A stretch of DNA of 64,000 nucleotides from Nostoc sphaeroides (GTDB lineage Bacteria; Cyanobacteriota; Cyanobacteriia; Cyanobacteriales; Nostocaceae). Below the pieces are notes generated by a model. That model was not told the DNA's origin. It searched no databases and saw nothing but the letters and a program-made list of their open reading frames with translations. A program made the position numbers and the translations under genes. The DNA is taken from assembly GCF_003443655.1 (NCBI RefSeq), contig NZ_CP031941.1, positions 2,227,501-2,291,500 on the forward strand. The letters run 5' to 3'. This document shows, in pieces, positions 26,367-35,416 of this stretch. How positions within the stretch are numbered: position 1 is the first letter of the stretch; every line of letters begins with the position of its first letter.

Positions 26367-27029
26367 TTAACTTGGCTCATTTAAATAGGATAAATACGTA
26401 TTTGCCCAAATTGCAGCTTGAGTGCGATCGCGCAAGTTTAATCTGTTTAAAATATTCGTAACATGATTTTTTACTGTGCCCTCAGAAATGTAGAGTTGTT
26501 GAGCAATTTCTCGGTTACTAGCGCCTGTAGCTATTAACCGCAAAACCTCTTTTTCTCTCGGAGTAAGTTCGGCTAAAGTAGAGGGTACAGGCGGGGAGTG
26601 GGTTGGTGTACCATTAGAAAACTGAGTCAATAGTTTTTTAACTATACCTGGGCCTAATTGAGTATATCCTTTATAAACGGCACGAATAGCAACAGCTAAT
26701 TCTTCTGAGGGTGTATCTTTCAATAAATAACCCATTGCCCCATTTTGCAACGCTGCTGATACATATTCATCATCATCAAAAGTCGTCAGTACTAAAATTT
26801 TAGTTTTGCCAAAGCGTTTTTGAATTTCTCGCGTGGCTGCAACTCCATCCATAATGGGCATTCTGATATCTAGCAATACTACATCTGGCTGAAATTCAGC
26901 AACTAAATTAATCGCCTGTTCACCGTTTTCTGCTTCTCCCACTATCTCTAAATCTGGTTCTAATTCTAATAACGCTCTTAATCCTTGACGAATTAAACCT
27001 TGGTCATCTACCAGCAGCACTTTAATCAT
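26367..27029 (-). CDS. NarL/LuxR-type response regulator
   Basis: A receiver domain (residues 1-120: [13 protein letters not shown], phospho-acceptor in [26 protein letters not shown]) is joined to a LuxR helix-turn-helix ([20 protein letters not shown], then [20 protein letters not shown]). It is a DNA-binding transcription factor controlled by the histidine kinase encoded immediately upstream; the kinase stop and this start share one base (TAATG). 220 residues, complete. Regulated genes are unknown. Confidence 0.93.
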   Translation of the reverse strand: MIKVLLVDDQGLIRQGLRALLELEPDLEIVGEAENGEQAINLVAEFQPDVVLLDIRMPIMDGVAATREIQKRFGKTKILVLTTFDDDEYVSAALQNGAMGYLLKDTPSEELAVAIRAVYKGYTQLGPGIVKKLLTQFSNGTPTHSPPVPSTLAELTPREKEVLRLIATGASNREIAQQLYISEGTVKNHVTNILNRLNLRDRTQAAIWANTYLSYLNEPS

Positions 27030-28303
27030 TATGTCAACCTCGTTAAGGGAATATTAACTGTAATTTTGCAACCAGAACCAGGAGCGCTATTAATATTAAA
27101 CTCACCTCCAAGAGCGAAAGTGCGATCGCGCATACTATGAAGCCCAAAACCTGTAGTATTTTGCCCTAAATCAAAACCTCTACCATTATCTTGAATTATC
27201 AATCGCAAATTGCCTCTAGTCGTAGCGAGTTCTAGTTTAACCTCTGTGGCATAAGCATATTTAGATATATTTGTCAATGATTCTTGAGTAATCCGGTAGA
27301 TAGCGGTATTTATTTCAGGTGGTAGAGGATATTCCAGGTTGATTTGATAAATTGGTAAAATGCCATTTGAGCGATGAAAGTTTTCTGAAAGACTTGCGAT
27401 CGCCCGTTCTAAAGATTGTTCTTGTAAGGGATTCAAACGCATAGTAGAAACAGATTCACGGACATCTTTTAGCGCTTTTGAACCTAATTCCTTTGCAGTT
27501 GCTAGAAATGTTTCAGCCTTACCTGGGTTAGCTTGCCATAGTTTTAAAGCGGTTTCTAATTGCAGATTTAAAGCAGTTAGAGAATGTCCTAATGAATCAT
27601 GGATTTCACGAGCAATGCGATTGCGTTCTTCTAAGGTAGCTTGATTTTCAATTTGCATGGCATATTGGCGCAGTTTTTCATTAGCGATCGCTAGCTTTTC
27701 TCGACTTTGCCGCTCAGACAATACTGCATTCATCATCAACAATACAAAAACCAAACTTAAGCCAAATACCAGCGACGAATTCAAAATCAAAAATCGATAT
27801 CGCTCTTGTGCTTGTGGCGATGCTTGAAAATTGAATAATTGATATTTTAGTTGTGTAGTAACTAAAAATAAGGAAAATGATAAAATTGTAACGAATAAAC
27901 GCCCTTTTAACTGAAAAATCAAACAACTGCGAGTCACTAAAATTATATATAGAAAGGGGAACAACCGAGCAAATCTCTCTCCAAAAAGTCCAATTATTAA
28001 AATCAATAAAATTTCAATGCCTGTGTAGATTAGCTTATTTCTCTGGTTATTTCTGGGTAATCTTAAGCCCATTGCTGCAAAAATAATCAGACTATAAATT
28101 GATAGTTCTGGCAATATGCTACAAACTGATAAGTCTGGAAATGCACCACAAATTGATAGTTCTGGAGGCTTAGGACGAAAATGCTTTAACGGAGGTGGTA
28201 TAAAGGCTGTCAATGCGGTGATCGCCAGTAATGTCCACTCCAGATAAAGTAGAGACGGAAAAGGATGTTTCTTAATTTGAATTGGACGATTCATTAGCCA
28301 CAT
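27029..28303 (-). CDS. NarL-system sensor histidine kinase (HisKA_3 type)
   Basis: 424 residues. About five or six N-terminal membrane helices (residues 10-200) have no large extracellular domain, then comes a short coiled coil, the HisKA_3 dimerisation motif with the phospho-His in [20 protein letters not shown], and a HATPase domain with the N box ([15 protein letters not shown]), G1 box ([10 protein letters not shown]) and [10 protein letters not shown]. The small sensor suggests that the signal is sensed in the membrane. Co-translated with the regulator. DesK-like thermosensing or envelope stress is possible but unproven. Confidence 0.92.
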   Translation of the reverse strand: MWLMNRPIQIKKHPFPSLLYLEWTLLAITALTAFIPPPLKHFRPKPPELSICGAFPDLSVCSILPELSIYSLIIFAAMGLRLPRNNQRNKLIYTGIEILLILIIGLFGERFARLFPFLYIILVTRSCLIFQLKGRLFVTILSFSLFLVTTQLKYQLFNFQASPQAQERYRFLILNSSLVFGLSLVFVLLMMNAVLSERQSREKLAIANEKLRQYAMQIENQATLEERNRIAREIHDSLGHSLTALNLQLETALKLWQANPGKAETFLATAKELGSKALKDVRESVSTMRLNPLQEQSLERAIASLSENFHRSNGILPIYQINLEYPLPPEINTAIYRITQESLTNISKYAYATEVKLELATTRGNLRLIIQDNGRGFDLGQNTTGFGLHSMRDRTFALGGEFNINSAPGSGCKITVNIPLTRLT

Positions 28304-28511
28304 TGTTCTAGTGATAGATGAGTTAAAAGTTGGAAGTTAGGAGTTAGGAATTAGAAGTTAAGAGTTTTGCATATTTTAACGGTAGCCTCTACCATTTCAA
28401 ATTTTCGGTGGCTTACTTAAAATTTAAGAGTAAATACAGTGTATAGTATAAAAATTATGTAATAAGCTCAACAAGTATTTATAAATTAATCATAATAAAA
28501 TTTTTCATCCT

Positions 28512-28665
28512 TCCAAACTCCAAACTCCAAACTCCAAACTCCAAACTCCAAACTCCAAACTCCAAACTCCAAACTCCTAACTCCTAACTCCTAACTCCTA
28601 ACTCCAAACTCCTAACTCCTAACTCCTAACTCCTAACTCCTAACTCCTAACTCCTAACTCCTAAC
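28512..28665 (+). repeat. Heptamer array (CCAAACT / CCTAACT), about 22 units
   Basis: A run of CCAAACT units, then CCTAACT units with a single CCAAACT unit among them, suggesting that the two variants spread as blocks. It occupies the gap between the kinase and the Spy-like gene; nothing else recognisable is in 28304-28743. Confidence 0.95.
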
Positions 28666-28743
28666 TATTTATTGTCAATCATGACTAAAGTCATGGGTAA
28701 AACCATGACTTTCTCCTCATGTGATTACTAAAGAGAAATTCTT

Positions 28744-29307
28744 ATGATGGTGACATCCAACCAGGAAAAACCCATTACACAAGTCATGAAACTCAAAGCA
28801 TTATCACTAGTCGCTGGAGCGTTCACGAAGTGTGCGCTCTGCGCTCTCGCTCTAACTTTAAGTGCAACCTCCTTTGCTGTTAATGCCCAAACAGCTTCTC
28901 CTTCACCCGTGTTACTTGCACAAACTCCACAAAAAGAAAGGGGCCCTTGGAAAGAATTGGGTCTAACAGATGCCCAAAAAACCCAAATTCAGGCAATTAA
29001 GCGCGATAGCCGCACCAAAATGGAGGCAGTTTTCACCCCAGAACAAAAGGCCAAGTTAGAGGCGGCGAAACAAGCACGTCAGGCTCAACGGCAAGCTGGT
29101 CAAGGTCAACGCCAACCAGGTCAACGTCAAGGAAAGCGTGGTTATGCTGACTTAAATCTGAGTGAAGCACAAAAAACCCAACTCCGACAAATCCGGGAGT
29201 CTGAAAAACAACAGATTCAAGTAGTCTTAACCCCCGAACAGCGCCAAAAAATAGAGCAATTCCGTCAAAATGCTCCTTCGCGTCGTCAACAAGGCAATCC
29301 CCAATAA
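28744..29307 (+). CDS. Spy/LTXXQ-like periplasmic protein
   Basis: A small secreted protein with two copies of an LTxxQ-type helix unit: LGLTDAQKTQIQAIKRDSRT with VFTPEQKAKLEAAK, and LNLSEAQKTQLRQIRESEKQ with VLTPEQRQKIEQF. The segment between them is Gln/Gly/Arg-rich. Such proteins are periplasmic chaperones or Cpx-like stress sensors. The signal peptide probably starts at the ATG at 28786 (MKLKALSLVAGA); its hydrophobic core includes AFTKCALCALALTLS, encoded by a palindromic dispersed repeat. It follows a two-component system encoded on the opposite strand and could be one of its targets. Confidence 0.8.
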   Translation: MMVTSNQEKPITQVMKLKALSLVAGAFTKCALCALALTLSATSFAVNAQTASPSPVLLAQTPQKERGPWKELGLTDAQKTQIQAIKRDSRTKMEAVFTPEQKAKLEAAKQARQAQRQAGQGQRQPGQRQGKRGYADLNLSEAQKTQLRQIRESEKQQIQVVLTPEQRQKIEQFRQNAPSRRQQGNPQ

Positions 29308-29511
29308 TAATTTTTCAAAAAATAATTAACTTGACTGATGTCTAAACATTGTTTTCCATAGTCAAAAATTAATAGACTTCTTGCAGAAGATGCGGAAAGG
29401 GGATGAAATTTTTCCCCTTTCCCTTTCCCTATTTATTCCCATGCCCAATTTAATAGACTTTCAAGCTAGTTATGAGTTATGAGTTAATTCAAAACTCGTA
29501 GCTTGATTAAG

Positions 29512-29754
29512 ATGTCTAAAGAATTCGCAATTGGTAGTAAAGTCCGGGTTGTGGCACTACCGCCCTACGTCAAAACTGCTGAACCTATGCCCATGCTGCG
29601 CCCGCCCGATGTAATTCACCTTGGCGAAGAGGGTATAGTTATTGACCGCAGACCTGGTGGATATTGGGGTATTCGCTTTACTAGGGGAGCTTTTCTCTTA
29701 GATAGCCAATACATCGAAAGCACAGATACCCCACCCGAATCTCATTTAGAGTGA
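29512..29754 (+). CDS. sipA: SipA-like small SH3-type protein (DUF3148)
   Basis: An 80-residue cyanobacterial protein with FAIGSKVRVVALPPYVKTAE, MPMLRPPDVIHLGEEGIVID, RRPGGYWGIRFTRG and FLLDSQYIE, matching the DUF3148 family to which SipA belongs. SipA is known to bind and modulate the histidine kinase NblS, which controls high-light and nutrient-stress genes. ATG 29512 is preferred to the in-frame TTG at 29503. It stands as a single gene ahead of a peroxiredoxin on the same strand, 57 bases apart, consistent with a stress-related context. Confidence 0.75.
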   Translation: MSKEFAIGSKVRVVALPPYVKTAEPMPMLRPPDVIHLGEEGIVIDRRPGGYWGIRFTRGAFLLDSQYIESTDTPPESHLE

Positions 29755-29811
29755 GATTAGCAGCAACCAGAAATTGTAAACTTGTGTAAAGTTGTAATTC
29801 TGGTTTGCACC

Positions 29812-30369
29812 ATGATTTCCCGCCGCACTTTTTTAAGCATATTATTTGCCAGCTGTATTTCTCTGATCAGCTGGCTGAATTTTACCCCTGCTGCTGACGC
29901 TATTGGTGGTAAACTTCCTGCAATTAATCAACCCGCACCAGAGTTTACTTTGCCAACCAATACAGGTAATGGCAAAATTTCTCTCTCTGACTTGCGCGGT
30001 AAGTGGCTAGTCCTCTACTTTTATCCCAAAGATTTTACCTCTGGTTGTACTATAGAGGCTCGCCGTTTTCAGCAAGACTTGCCCCAATACCTTGCAAAAA
30101 ATGCCCAGATTATTGGCGTCAGTGCTGATGATATTGATTCTCACGCCGAATTTTGTGATTCAGAGGGACTAAAATTCCCCCTGTTGGCGGATACTGATGG
30201 TTCAGTGAGTAAAGCTTACGGTTCGTGGCTTGGCTTTTTATCTATGCGCCACAGTTTTATCATCGATCCTCAAGGCGTCTTGCGCGAGACTTTTGTCAAA
30301 GTCAACCCAAACATTCATAGTTCAGAAGTGCTAGCACGATTAGAAAAGTTACAGTCCACAGCTTCTTAG
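29812..30369 (+). CDS. Exported peroxiredoxin (PrxQ/BCP type)
   Basis: A thiol peroxidase. The thioredoxin-fold core shows QPAPEFTLPTNTGNGKISLS, the peroxidatic Cys in YPKDFTSGCTIEARRF, and GVSADDIDSHAEFC. PrxQ enzymes often have a resolving Cys five residues after the first; here that position is Arg, so this is a 1-Cys form or uses Cys in HAEFCDSEG. The N-terminus (ISRRTFLSILFASCISLIS) is a membrane or Tat-like signal, placing the enzyme outside the cytoplasm or in the thylakoid lumen. ATG 29812 is favoured over 29782. Confidence 0.88.
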   Translation: MISRRTFLSILFASCISLISWLNFTPAADAIGGKLPAINQPAPEFTLPTNTGNGKISLSDLRGKWLVLYFYPKDFTSGCTIEARRFQQDLPQYLAKNAQIIGVSADDIDSHAEFCDSEGLKFPLLADTDGSVSKAYGSWLGFLSMRHSFIIDPQGVLRETFVKVNPNIHSSEVLARLEKLQSTAS

Positions 30370-30480
30370 ACCTTAATTAACCATACAAGGGCTGACTTTT
30401 CACGGTATCTGGAAAACCTCACTTCTATTTCTCTCTCCTTTTAGGCTACGGTGTATACACAAGTCAAAAAAGCTCGATTT

Positions 30481-30607
30481 CCCATTTCTCTCGTTCCCAT
30501 GCTCTGCATGGGAATGGCTGATTAGGGGCTGCTGCCTCCAGTCAGACATGGAGCCAGAGACTCAATAAATGCATTCCCATACGGAGTATTGGAACGAGTT
30601 AAATGGG
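30481..30607 (+). repeat. Inverted-repeat element (CCCATTT..CTCGTTCC ends)
   Basis: Left CCCATTTCTCTCGTTCC and the right-end complement CCCATTTAACTCGTTCC agree at 15 of 17 positions. It includes the hairpin TTCCCATGCTCTGCATGGGAA. A direct repeat GCTACGGTGTA..ACAAGTC lies on each side (about 30444 and 30611). Confidence 0.65.
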
Positions 30608-30651
30608 ATGCTACGGTGTACATACAAGTCTTCTAACATTGCCCCACAAGC

Positions 30652-30767
30652 TTTAGATCCCCCCAACTACCCTTAAAAAAGGGGGCAAAAGCCATTCAAA
30701 GTCCCCCAATCAATTGGGGGACTTTGATTCTTCCCCCAATTTATCGGGGGGTTAGGGGGGATCTAAA
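30652..30767 (+). repeat. Palindromic G/C-run repeat
   Basis: Ends TTTAGATCCCCCCAAC and GTTAGGGGGGATCTAAA are inverted, with a nested CAAAGTCCCCCAAT / ATTGGGGGACTTTG palindrome. No gene is visible between 30370 and 30912. Confidence 0.7.
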
Positions 30768-30912
30768 AGTGCCTAAAGTCACAGCGAAATACTTGTTCAT
30801 TCAACCTCTTAAGGGAGACGAAGCGTAGCTTTGGCTCTTTGGGGTTCTTAGGGTTTAATAAGCAATCAAGCGGACATGATATGAATTGTCAGCTTGTTAT
30901 CCGCATTCATCT

Positions 30913-31707
30913 TCAACGCACAATAAACCCATATTTTCTGAGTACAGTCTTAGCTTGACTGCCAGATAAAAACTGGACAAATTGTTTGGCAGCAGAAATA
31001 TTTTTACTGCCTTTAATTACTGCCACTGGATAGACAATTGGTGAGTGAAGCTTTTCGTCAGCAGTGACTACGACTTTTACCTTGTTGGAAGTTTTGGCAT
31101 CAGTGGCATAAACTATGCCCGCTTGGGCATTACCACTTTCTACTGCTGCCAAAACTTGACGTACATTGTTACCAAAGACAAATTTTGATTTAAGCTGATC
31201 GTAAAGTTTCAAATTTTTTAAGACTTCCTCTCCATATTGCCCTGCGGGTACACTCCTGGGTTCACCGATCGCAATTTTCTTAATCTTGCTATCTGTTAAA
31301 TTGGCGAAACTCGTGATCCCAAAAACATCCTGAGCCACAATCAAGACTAGAGTGTTATTTGCTAGGTTTGTACGGCTACCTGCTAGCAACAATCCTTTTT
31401 GTTCTAAGGCATCCACTTGCTTTTTGCCAGCAGAAATAAAGATATCCGCAGGGGCACCTTGCTCAATCTGTTGCTGCAAAGCACCAGAAGCCCCAAAGTT
31501 ATAACTAATGTTGATATTTGATTTACTTTGTTGGTATAGAATCTTAATATCTTGTAGCGCATCTTTTAAGCTGGAAGCTGCGGACACAGTTATGCTGGTG
31601 CTTGATTGTGCTACTACAGCAGAAGGAGTAACCAATGGTAAACCAATTGCCAGGAGCAAGCCTGCAATTGCTATACCCAGAAAGCCAAGAATTTGTCTTC
31701 TTTTCAT
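30913..31707 (-). CDS. modA: Molybdate ABC transporter substrate-binding protein
   Basis: Binds molybdate or tungstate in the periplasm for an ABC importer. After a signal peptide (RRQILGFLGIAIAGLLLAIG, cleavage near VVAQ) the ModA features appear: VSAASSLKDALQDI, YNFGASGALQQQIEQGAPAD, FISAGKKQVDALEQKG, IAIGEPRSVPAGQYGEEVL, AGIVYATDA. ATG 31707 gives a proper signal peptide; the open frame runs to 31776. ModB and ModC are not adjacent, so the import complex must be encoded elsewhere. Confidence 0.93.
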   Translation of the reverse strand: MKRRQILGFLGIAIAGLLLAIGLPLVTPSAVVAQSSTSITVSAASSLKDALQDIKILYQQSKSNINISYNFGASGALQQQIEQGAPADIFISAGKKQVDALEQKGLLLAGSRTNLANNTLVLIVAQDVFGITSFANLTDSKIKKIAIGEPRSVPAGQYGEEVLKNLKLYDQLKSKFVFGNNVRQVLAAVESGNAQAGIVYATDAKTSNKVKVVVTADEKLHSPIVYPVAVIKGSKNISAAKQFVQFLSGSQAKTVLRKYGFIVR

Positions 31708-31839
31708 AAAAAAGCCGCAATATAGGTTTTTTCGGAAAATTGATGCTAAGTAAAATCGTACCAGCAATACCAACATTTAACCAACTTTATCGGTAAAATG
31801 CCCAAAAAAGAACAAGGGTTGAGAGCGACAGATAAATTC

Positions 31840-31980
31840 CCAATACTGCTCGGATAAGCAGGGGAGGCAGGGGAAGCTCTTGAGGCTCTTGAGGCAAAAA
31901 CTCAACGCCAGCCTCCATTTCTCCCCCAGCTATTGAACAGCTTGCCTCAACCAAGAAATTCCTTAACCGAGCAGTATTGG
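31840..31980 (+). mobile_element. 141-bp MITE with perfect ends and 8-bp target duplication
   Basis: CCAATACTGCTCGG and CCGAGCAGTATTGG are perfect 14-bp inverted repeats. ATAAATTC flanks both sides (31832-31839 and 31981-31988). The interior has GGCAGGGGAAGCTCTTGAGG-type sequence without coding capacity. It looks like a recent insertion between modA and an ABC exporter remnant. Confidence 0.9.
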
Positions 31981-32004
31981 ATAAATTCCTGCCTCCTGCC
32001 TCCT

Positions 32005-32343
32005 TCAAGTTTTGTCGGACTCTATTTGTCCATAGTCAAGTTTGATAATTCGGTTTGCTAAATGAAAATAGCGATCGTCATGGCTAATTACCAGCACTGT
32101 TTTGCCCCGCGATCGCAGTTCTGGGAGTAGCTGAGTGTAAAATATTTCTTTGAATACTGGATCTTGATCTGCTGCCCACTCATCAAATAGATAAATTGGT
32201 CGATCTTCTAAGTACGCACTCAGCAAAGCCAGCCGTTTTCGTTGTCCTTGAGAAAGTGCTGTGGTGGAAAGTTGCCCATTTTCAACTTTAACTTTATGGT
32301 CTAATTGCAGTTGTTTTAAATATTTTGTAGCTTGAGCATCCAA
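32005..32343 (-). pseudogene. C-terminal fragment of a cyclic-peptide-type ABC exporter
   Basis: Encodes the last part of an ATPase domain: an ABC signature variant (LSQGQRKRLALLSAYLEDRP), Walker B (IYLFDEWAADQDP), and the switch His (LVISHDDRYFHLANRIIKL), ending in GQIES. The wording matches the SyrD/PvdE-like cyclic peptide exporters of cyanobacteria. Walker A and all membrane helices are missing; the frame closes at a stop about 35 codons upstream of the first recognised residue, so this is a truncated remnant rather than a working transporter. Confidence 0.82.
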
Positions 32344-32444
32344 GTCATTATTTTTTTCTGGCTCCTGCCTTTCTTTGGTAAGCTAGTTAGAATTACAACT
32401 AATTATGTCAATAAACTGTCAAATTACCTGCTCAGTTTTCCCGG

Positions 32445-34112
32445 GTGAAATTTGCGATGACTGTGAATATAAAATCTTTAGAGAACCAAATTAATGTAGC
32501 GGCCGATTCAAAAACCGCTCCTAGCACTCAAGGAACCCGCTACGTTCCTTCGCACCATCGACGCATTCTGTGTATCTTTCCTAAGTACAGCCGCTCCTTT
32601 GGCACTTTTCATCACGCCTACCCACTTATGGGTAATGTCCGGGCTTTTATGCCACCCCAAGGTATTTTAATTGTGGCTGCCTATTTACCTAAACAATGGG
32701 AAGTGCGGTTTATTGATGAGAATGTCAAATCAGCAACTAAGGCTGATTATCAATGGGCTGATGTGGTAATTGTGAGTGGAATGCACATCCAGAAACCACA
32801 GATTAATCAAATTAATGAACTTGCCCATCGAGCCGGGAAAATTACCGTTGTCGGTGGCCCCTCGGTTTCTGGGTGTCCAGAATATTATCCTGAGTTTGAT
32901 ATTTTACATTTGGGTGAATTGGGAGATGCAAGCGATCGCATGATCGAATATCTCGACCAAAACCTGGAACGTCCCCAATCGCAAATTCGCTTTGAAACTA
33001 AGGAACGCTTACCCCTAACAGAGTTTCCAACCCCAGCTTATCATTTGCTGAATATCAATGATTATTTTTTGGCAAATGTGCAGTTTTCTAGTGGTTGCCC
33101 TTATCACTGCGAGTTTTGTGATATTCCCGAACTCTATGGCAATAGTCCCCGGATGAAAACACCAGAGCAAGTAGTCGCAGAGTTAGACGCAATGCGACAA
33201 TCTGGCAATTTGGGGGCAGTGTATTTTGTCGATGATAACTTTGTTGGCGATCGCCGCGCCGCCATGAAGTTACTTCCTCATCTGATTGAGTGGCAAAAAC
33301 GCAATGGCTACCCCATCCAGTTTGCTTGTGAAGCAACGCTCAACTTAGCTCAAAGTCCAAAGCTGCTAGAAATGATGCGGGAAGCTTATTTCTGCACAAT
33401 CTTTTGTGGTATTGAAACACCAGAACCAAATGCTCTCCATGCGATTTCCAAAGACCAAAATTTGAGTATGCCCATCTTAAAAGCAATTCAGGTTTTAAAT
33501 AGCTATGGCATGGAAGTAGTATCAGGAATCATCATCGGGTTAGATACAGATACACCAGAAACAGCAGACCGAATTATTGAATTTATTCGGGCATCACAAA
33601 TTCCCATGTTGACAATTAACCTACTTCATGCATTACCTAGAACTCCATTATGGCGGAGGTTAGAAGCAGAAGCACGACTTCTCTATGATGAAAACCGCGA
33701 ATCAAATGTTGAGTTTTTGATGCCTTATGAGCAAGTAATTGAGATGTGGCGGCGTTGCATTACAACTGCTTATGAACCGGAATTTTTATATCAGCGCTTT
33801 GCCTACAATATGGAACACACCTATCCAAATCGCATCGAAGTTCCTAACAGCCCATCTCGCGCTTCTGCGGCTAATATTCGTAAGGGTTTAACTTATTTAA
33901 GCAATATTTTGCTGCGGATAGGCATATTTAGTAACTATCGTCAGACTTTCTGGAAAATGGCCAAGCCAGCACTGAAAGCAGGTAATATTGAAAACTTGAT
34001 TCACGTTGGACTTGTGGGACATCATTTGATTAAGTTTGCCCAAGATTGTGCCAAAAACGAAGAATCAGCTTCGTTTTATTCCCAAAAAGTACTGACTAAA
34101 GTTCGTAGCTAA
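32445..34112 (+). CDS. B12-binding radical SAM protein with DUF4070 domain
   Basis: 555 residues. The N-terminal cobalamin-binding fold (ILCIFPKYSRSFGTFHHAYP, MPPQGILIVAAYLP, VVIVSGMHIQKPQ, VVGGPSVSG) is followed by a radical SAM core whose 4Fe-4S cluster is held by CPYHCEFC, with VYFVDDNFVGDR and IFCGIETPEPNALH, then the DUF4070 end (LLHALPRTPLWRRLEAEARL). Relatives include hopanoid methylases, but the substrate here is not assignable. The annotated start is GTG 32445; ATG 32457 is equally possible. It stands alone, with repeats on its 3' side. Confidence 0.9.
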   Translation: MKFAMTVNIKSLENQINVAADSKTAPSTQGTRYVPSHHRRILCIFPKYSRSFGTFHHAYPLMGNVRAFMPPQGILIVAAYLPKQWEVRFIDENVKSATKADYQWADVVIVSGMHIQKPQINQINELAHRAGKITVVGGPSVSGCPEYYPEFDILHLGELGDASDRMIEYLDQNLERPQSQIRFETKERLPLTEFPTPAYHLLNINDYFLANVQFSSGCPYHCEFCDIPELYGNSPRMKTPEQVVAELDAMRQSGNLGAVYFVDDNFVGDRRAAMKLLPHLIEWQKRNGYPIQFACEATLNLAQSPKLLEMMREAYFCTIFCGIETPEPNALHAISKDQNLSMPILKAIQVLNSYGMEVVSGIIIGLDTDTPETADRIIEFIRASQIPMLTINLLHALPRTPLWRRLEAEARLLYDENRESNVEFLMPYEQVIEMWRRCITTAYEPEFLYQRFAYNMEHTYPNRIEVPNSPSRASAANIRKGLTYLSNILLRIGIFSNYRQTFWKMAKPALKAGNIENLIHVGLVGHHLIKFAQDCAKNEESASFYSQKVLTKVRS

Positions 34113-34540
34113 TAAGCTAAAAGTGAATATAAAAATCTTGTAGGGTGGGCAATCTTGCCTGTACTAATTGTGCAAATTACAGCTATTTTCACAAAAACAT
34201 CGCGGGACGCGTGGAAGCCACTTGAATTTCAGGCAGTGGAGGAAACGCGCCACGAGTGGTTTTAACCACCGTCAAAAATGATAGAATTAAAGTGCAAGTA
34301 GGAATAATCATCTACGTGTTGAAGTGTTTTGTAAGGAGCAACCCCTGATTTACCTCGTACCCGCACAAGTCGCGACTCTGGGTAAAACTTGTAATGGGAA
34401 AACATGGAGCGTACCGAACTGGCCTTGCGATGAACTCGGAAAGCAAAATAATAAGTAAGCGCAATTGCAATACCTCTCGTACTGGTAGTTGTTTTAAGCG
34501 TGTAGGGGGATATTTGACTATCCCTTTTAAGCCAAGTCTT

Positions 34541-34577
34541 AGAGAATCTGCGTGTCTTTAGACCGCAGAGTGTCAAG
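34541..34577 (+). mobile_element. Possible right end of an IS200/IS605-type element
   Basis: A hairpin CTGCGTGTC / GACCGCAG (34548-34568, one bulged T) preceded by AGAAT and followed by AGTGTCAAG. In cyanobacterial IS605/tnpB elements the 3' end has this same order of hairpin then AGTGTCAA. No tnpA or tnpB remnant was recognised between 34113 and 34540, so this would be a decayed solo end. Confidence 0.35.
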
Positions 34578-34616
34578 TAAATAAACCATACTGTAGGGGC
34601 AAGTCTTTGCCCATAC

Positions 34617-34803
34617 GTGTCAACTTAAGCTAAAAGTAGCAAAACTTTCAGCTGACTCGCCCGCCTCGAACTAAAGTTCTTTGGCTTTTAGCTAAAGTCT
34701 ACTAAAGTAGACTAAAGATTTTTCGGATTATTTAGTCATCTTTAGATGACTTTCGCTATTAGCAAGGAACTGAAGTTCCTTGCGGGACATGGCTTTTACG
34801 TTA
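34617..34803 (+). repeat. Foldback element (GTGTCAACTTAA end), copy 1, right end truncated
   Basis: About 187 bp with nested palindromes (AAAGTCTACTAAAGTAGACT; AGTCATCTTTAGATGACT; AAGGAACTGAAGTTCCTT). The same element lies complete and inverted at 41309-41494. Here the right end stops at GGCTTTTACGTTA without the GTTGACAC. The rest of the gap to 34960 shows no gene. Confidence 0.8.
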
Positions 34804-34960
34804 TTATGTATACATGAATGATACAGCAGTTTGCAAGTAGGTGAGGTACAAAATGCAGGACTCATGCATCAGATATAAAGAGTTTCTACTTCTTGTTTAC
34901 TGCCTCAAAACCCGTATCTTTGTACTTCATGCAAAAAAAACTGCTGTATTACAAATTATT

Positions 34961-35416
34961 TTAACAGGACATCAAAGCATCGAATCTCCCCAGTACTGCC
35001 ATATCTTCTGCATCCAACTCCGACGGAATTCCACTGCGAATCAATTCCGAAAAGTCTTCATTGGGAACCATAACAGTCAATGTGTACAAGCGAGTAGAAC
35101 CAGTATTTTTAATCAAATGAGTCCCTGTGGGAGGCACTAATAAACTATCTCCAGCTTTGATTATGGCACTCTTGCCGTCACATATAGCGATCGCTTCCCC
35201 TTTGAGGACGAAAAACATTTCCACCGCCCACTGATGGCGATTTGGGGGTGTTTGTCCACCAACATCAAAAATTTCTATGCAGCAAGTCAAAGAAGTATTA
35301 GCATTTGTCGAATCGAAGATAATTGCTAATCGATTCGAGGCGTCGGGACTGATGCGATATACTTGGTAATCTTTGCTAGATTTGATAACTGGAATTACAC
35401 AACGAGTAGCGTACAT
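34961..35416 (-). CDS. Cupin-domain protein
   Basis: A 151-residue single-domain cupin. The two metal-binding motifs are recognisable: PPNRHQWAVEMFFVLKGEA (motif 1, with His, Glu and an atypical Gln in place of the second His) and AGDSLLVPPTGTHLIKNTG (motif 2, His). It may be a dioxygenase, isomerase or small-molecule sensor; sequence alone does not say. It lies beside a cysteine hydrolase and an amidohydrolase and may join them in breaking down a nitrogen compound, but the gap to the next gene is 400 bases. Start ATG 35416. Confidence 0.8.
   Translation of the reverse strand: MYATRCVIPVIKSSKDYQVYRISPDASNRLAIIFDSTNANTSLTCCIEIFDVGGQTPPNRHQWAVEMFFVLKGEAIAICDGKSAIIKAGDSLLVPPTGTHLIKNTGSTRLYTLTVMVPNEDFSELIRSGIPSELDAEDMAVLGRFDALMSC

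Noticed and set aside
28512..28665. Possible CRISPR-like array
   Set aside because: Units are 7 bp, contiguous and without spacers.
31787..32008. A 73-codon minus-strand frame
   Set aside because: Mostly inside the MITE at 31840-31980 and its flank.
34262..34576. A 104-codon minus-strand frame
   Set aside because: No motif and no ribosome site; it runs through the proposed IS605-type end.
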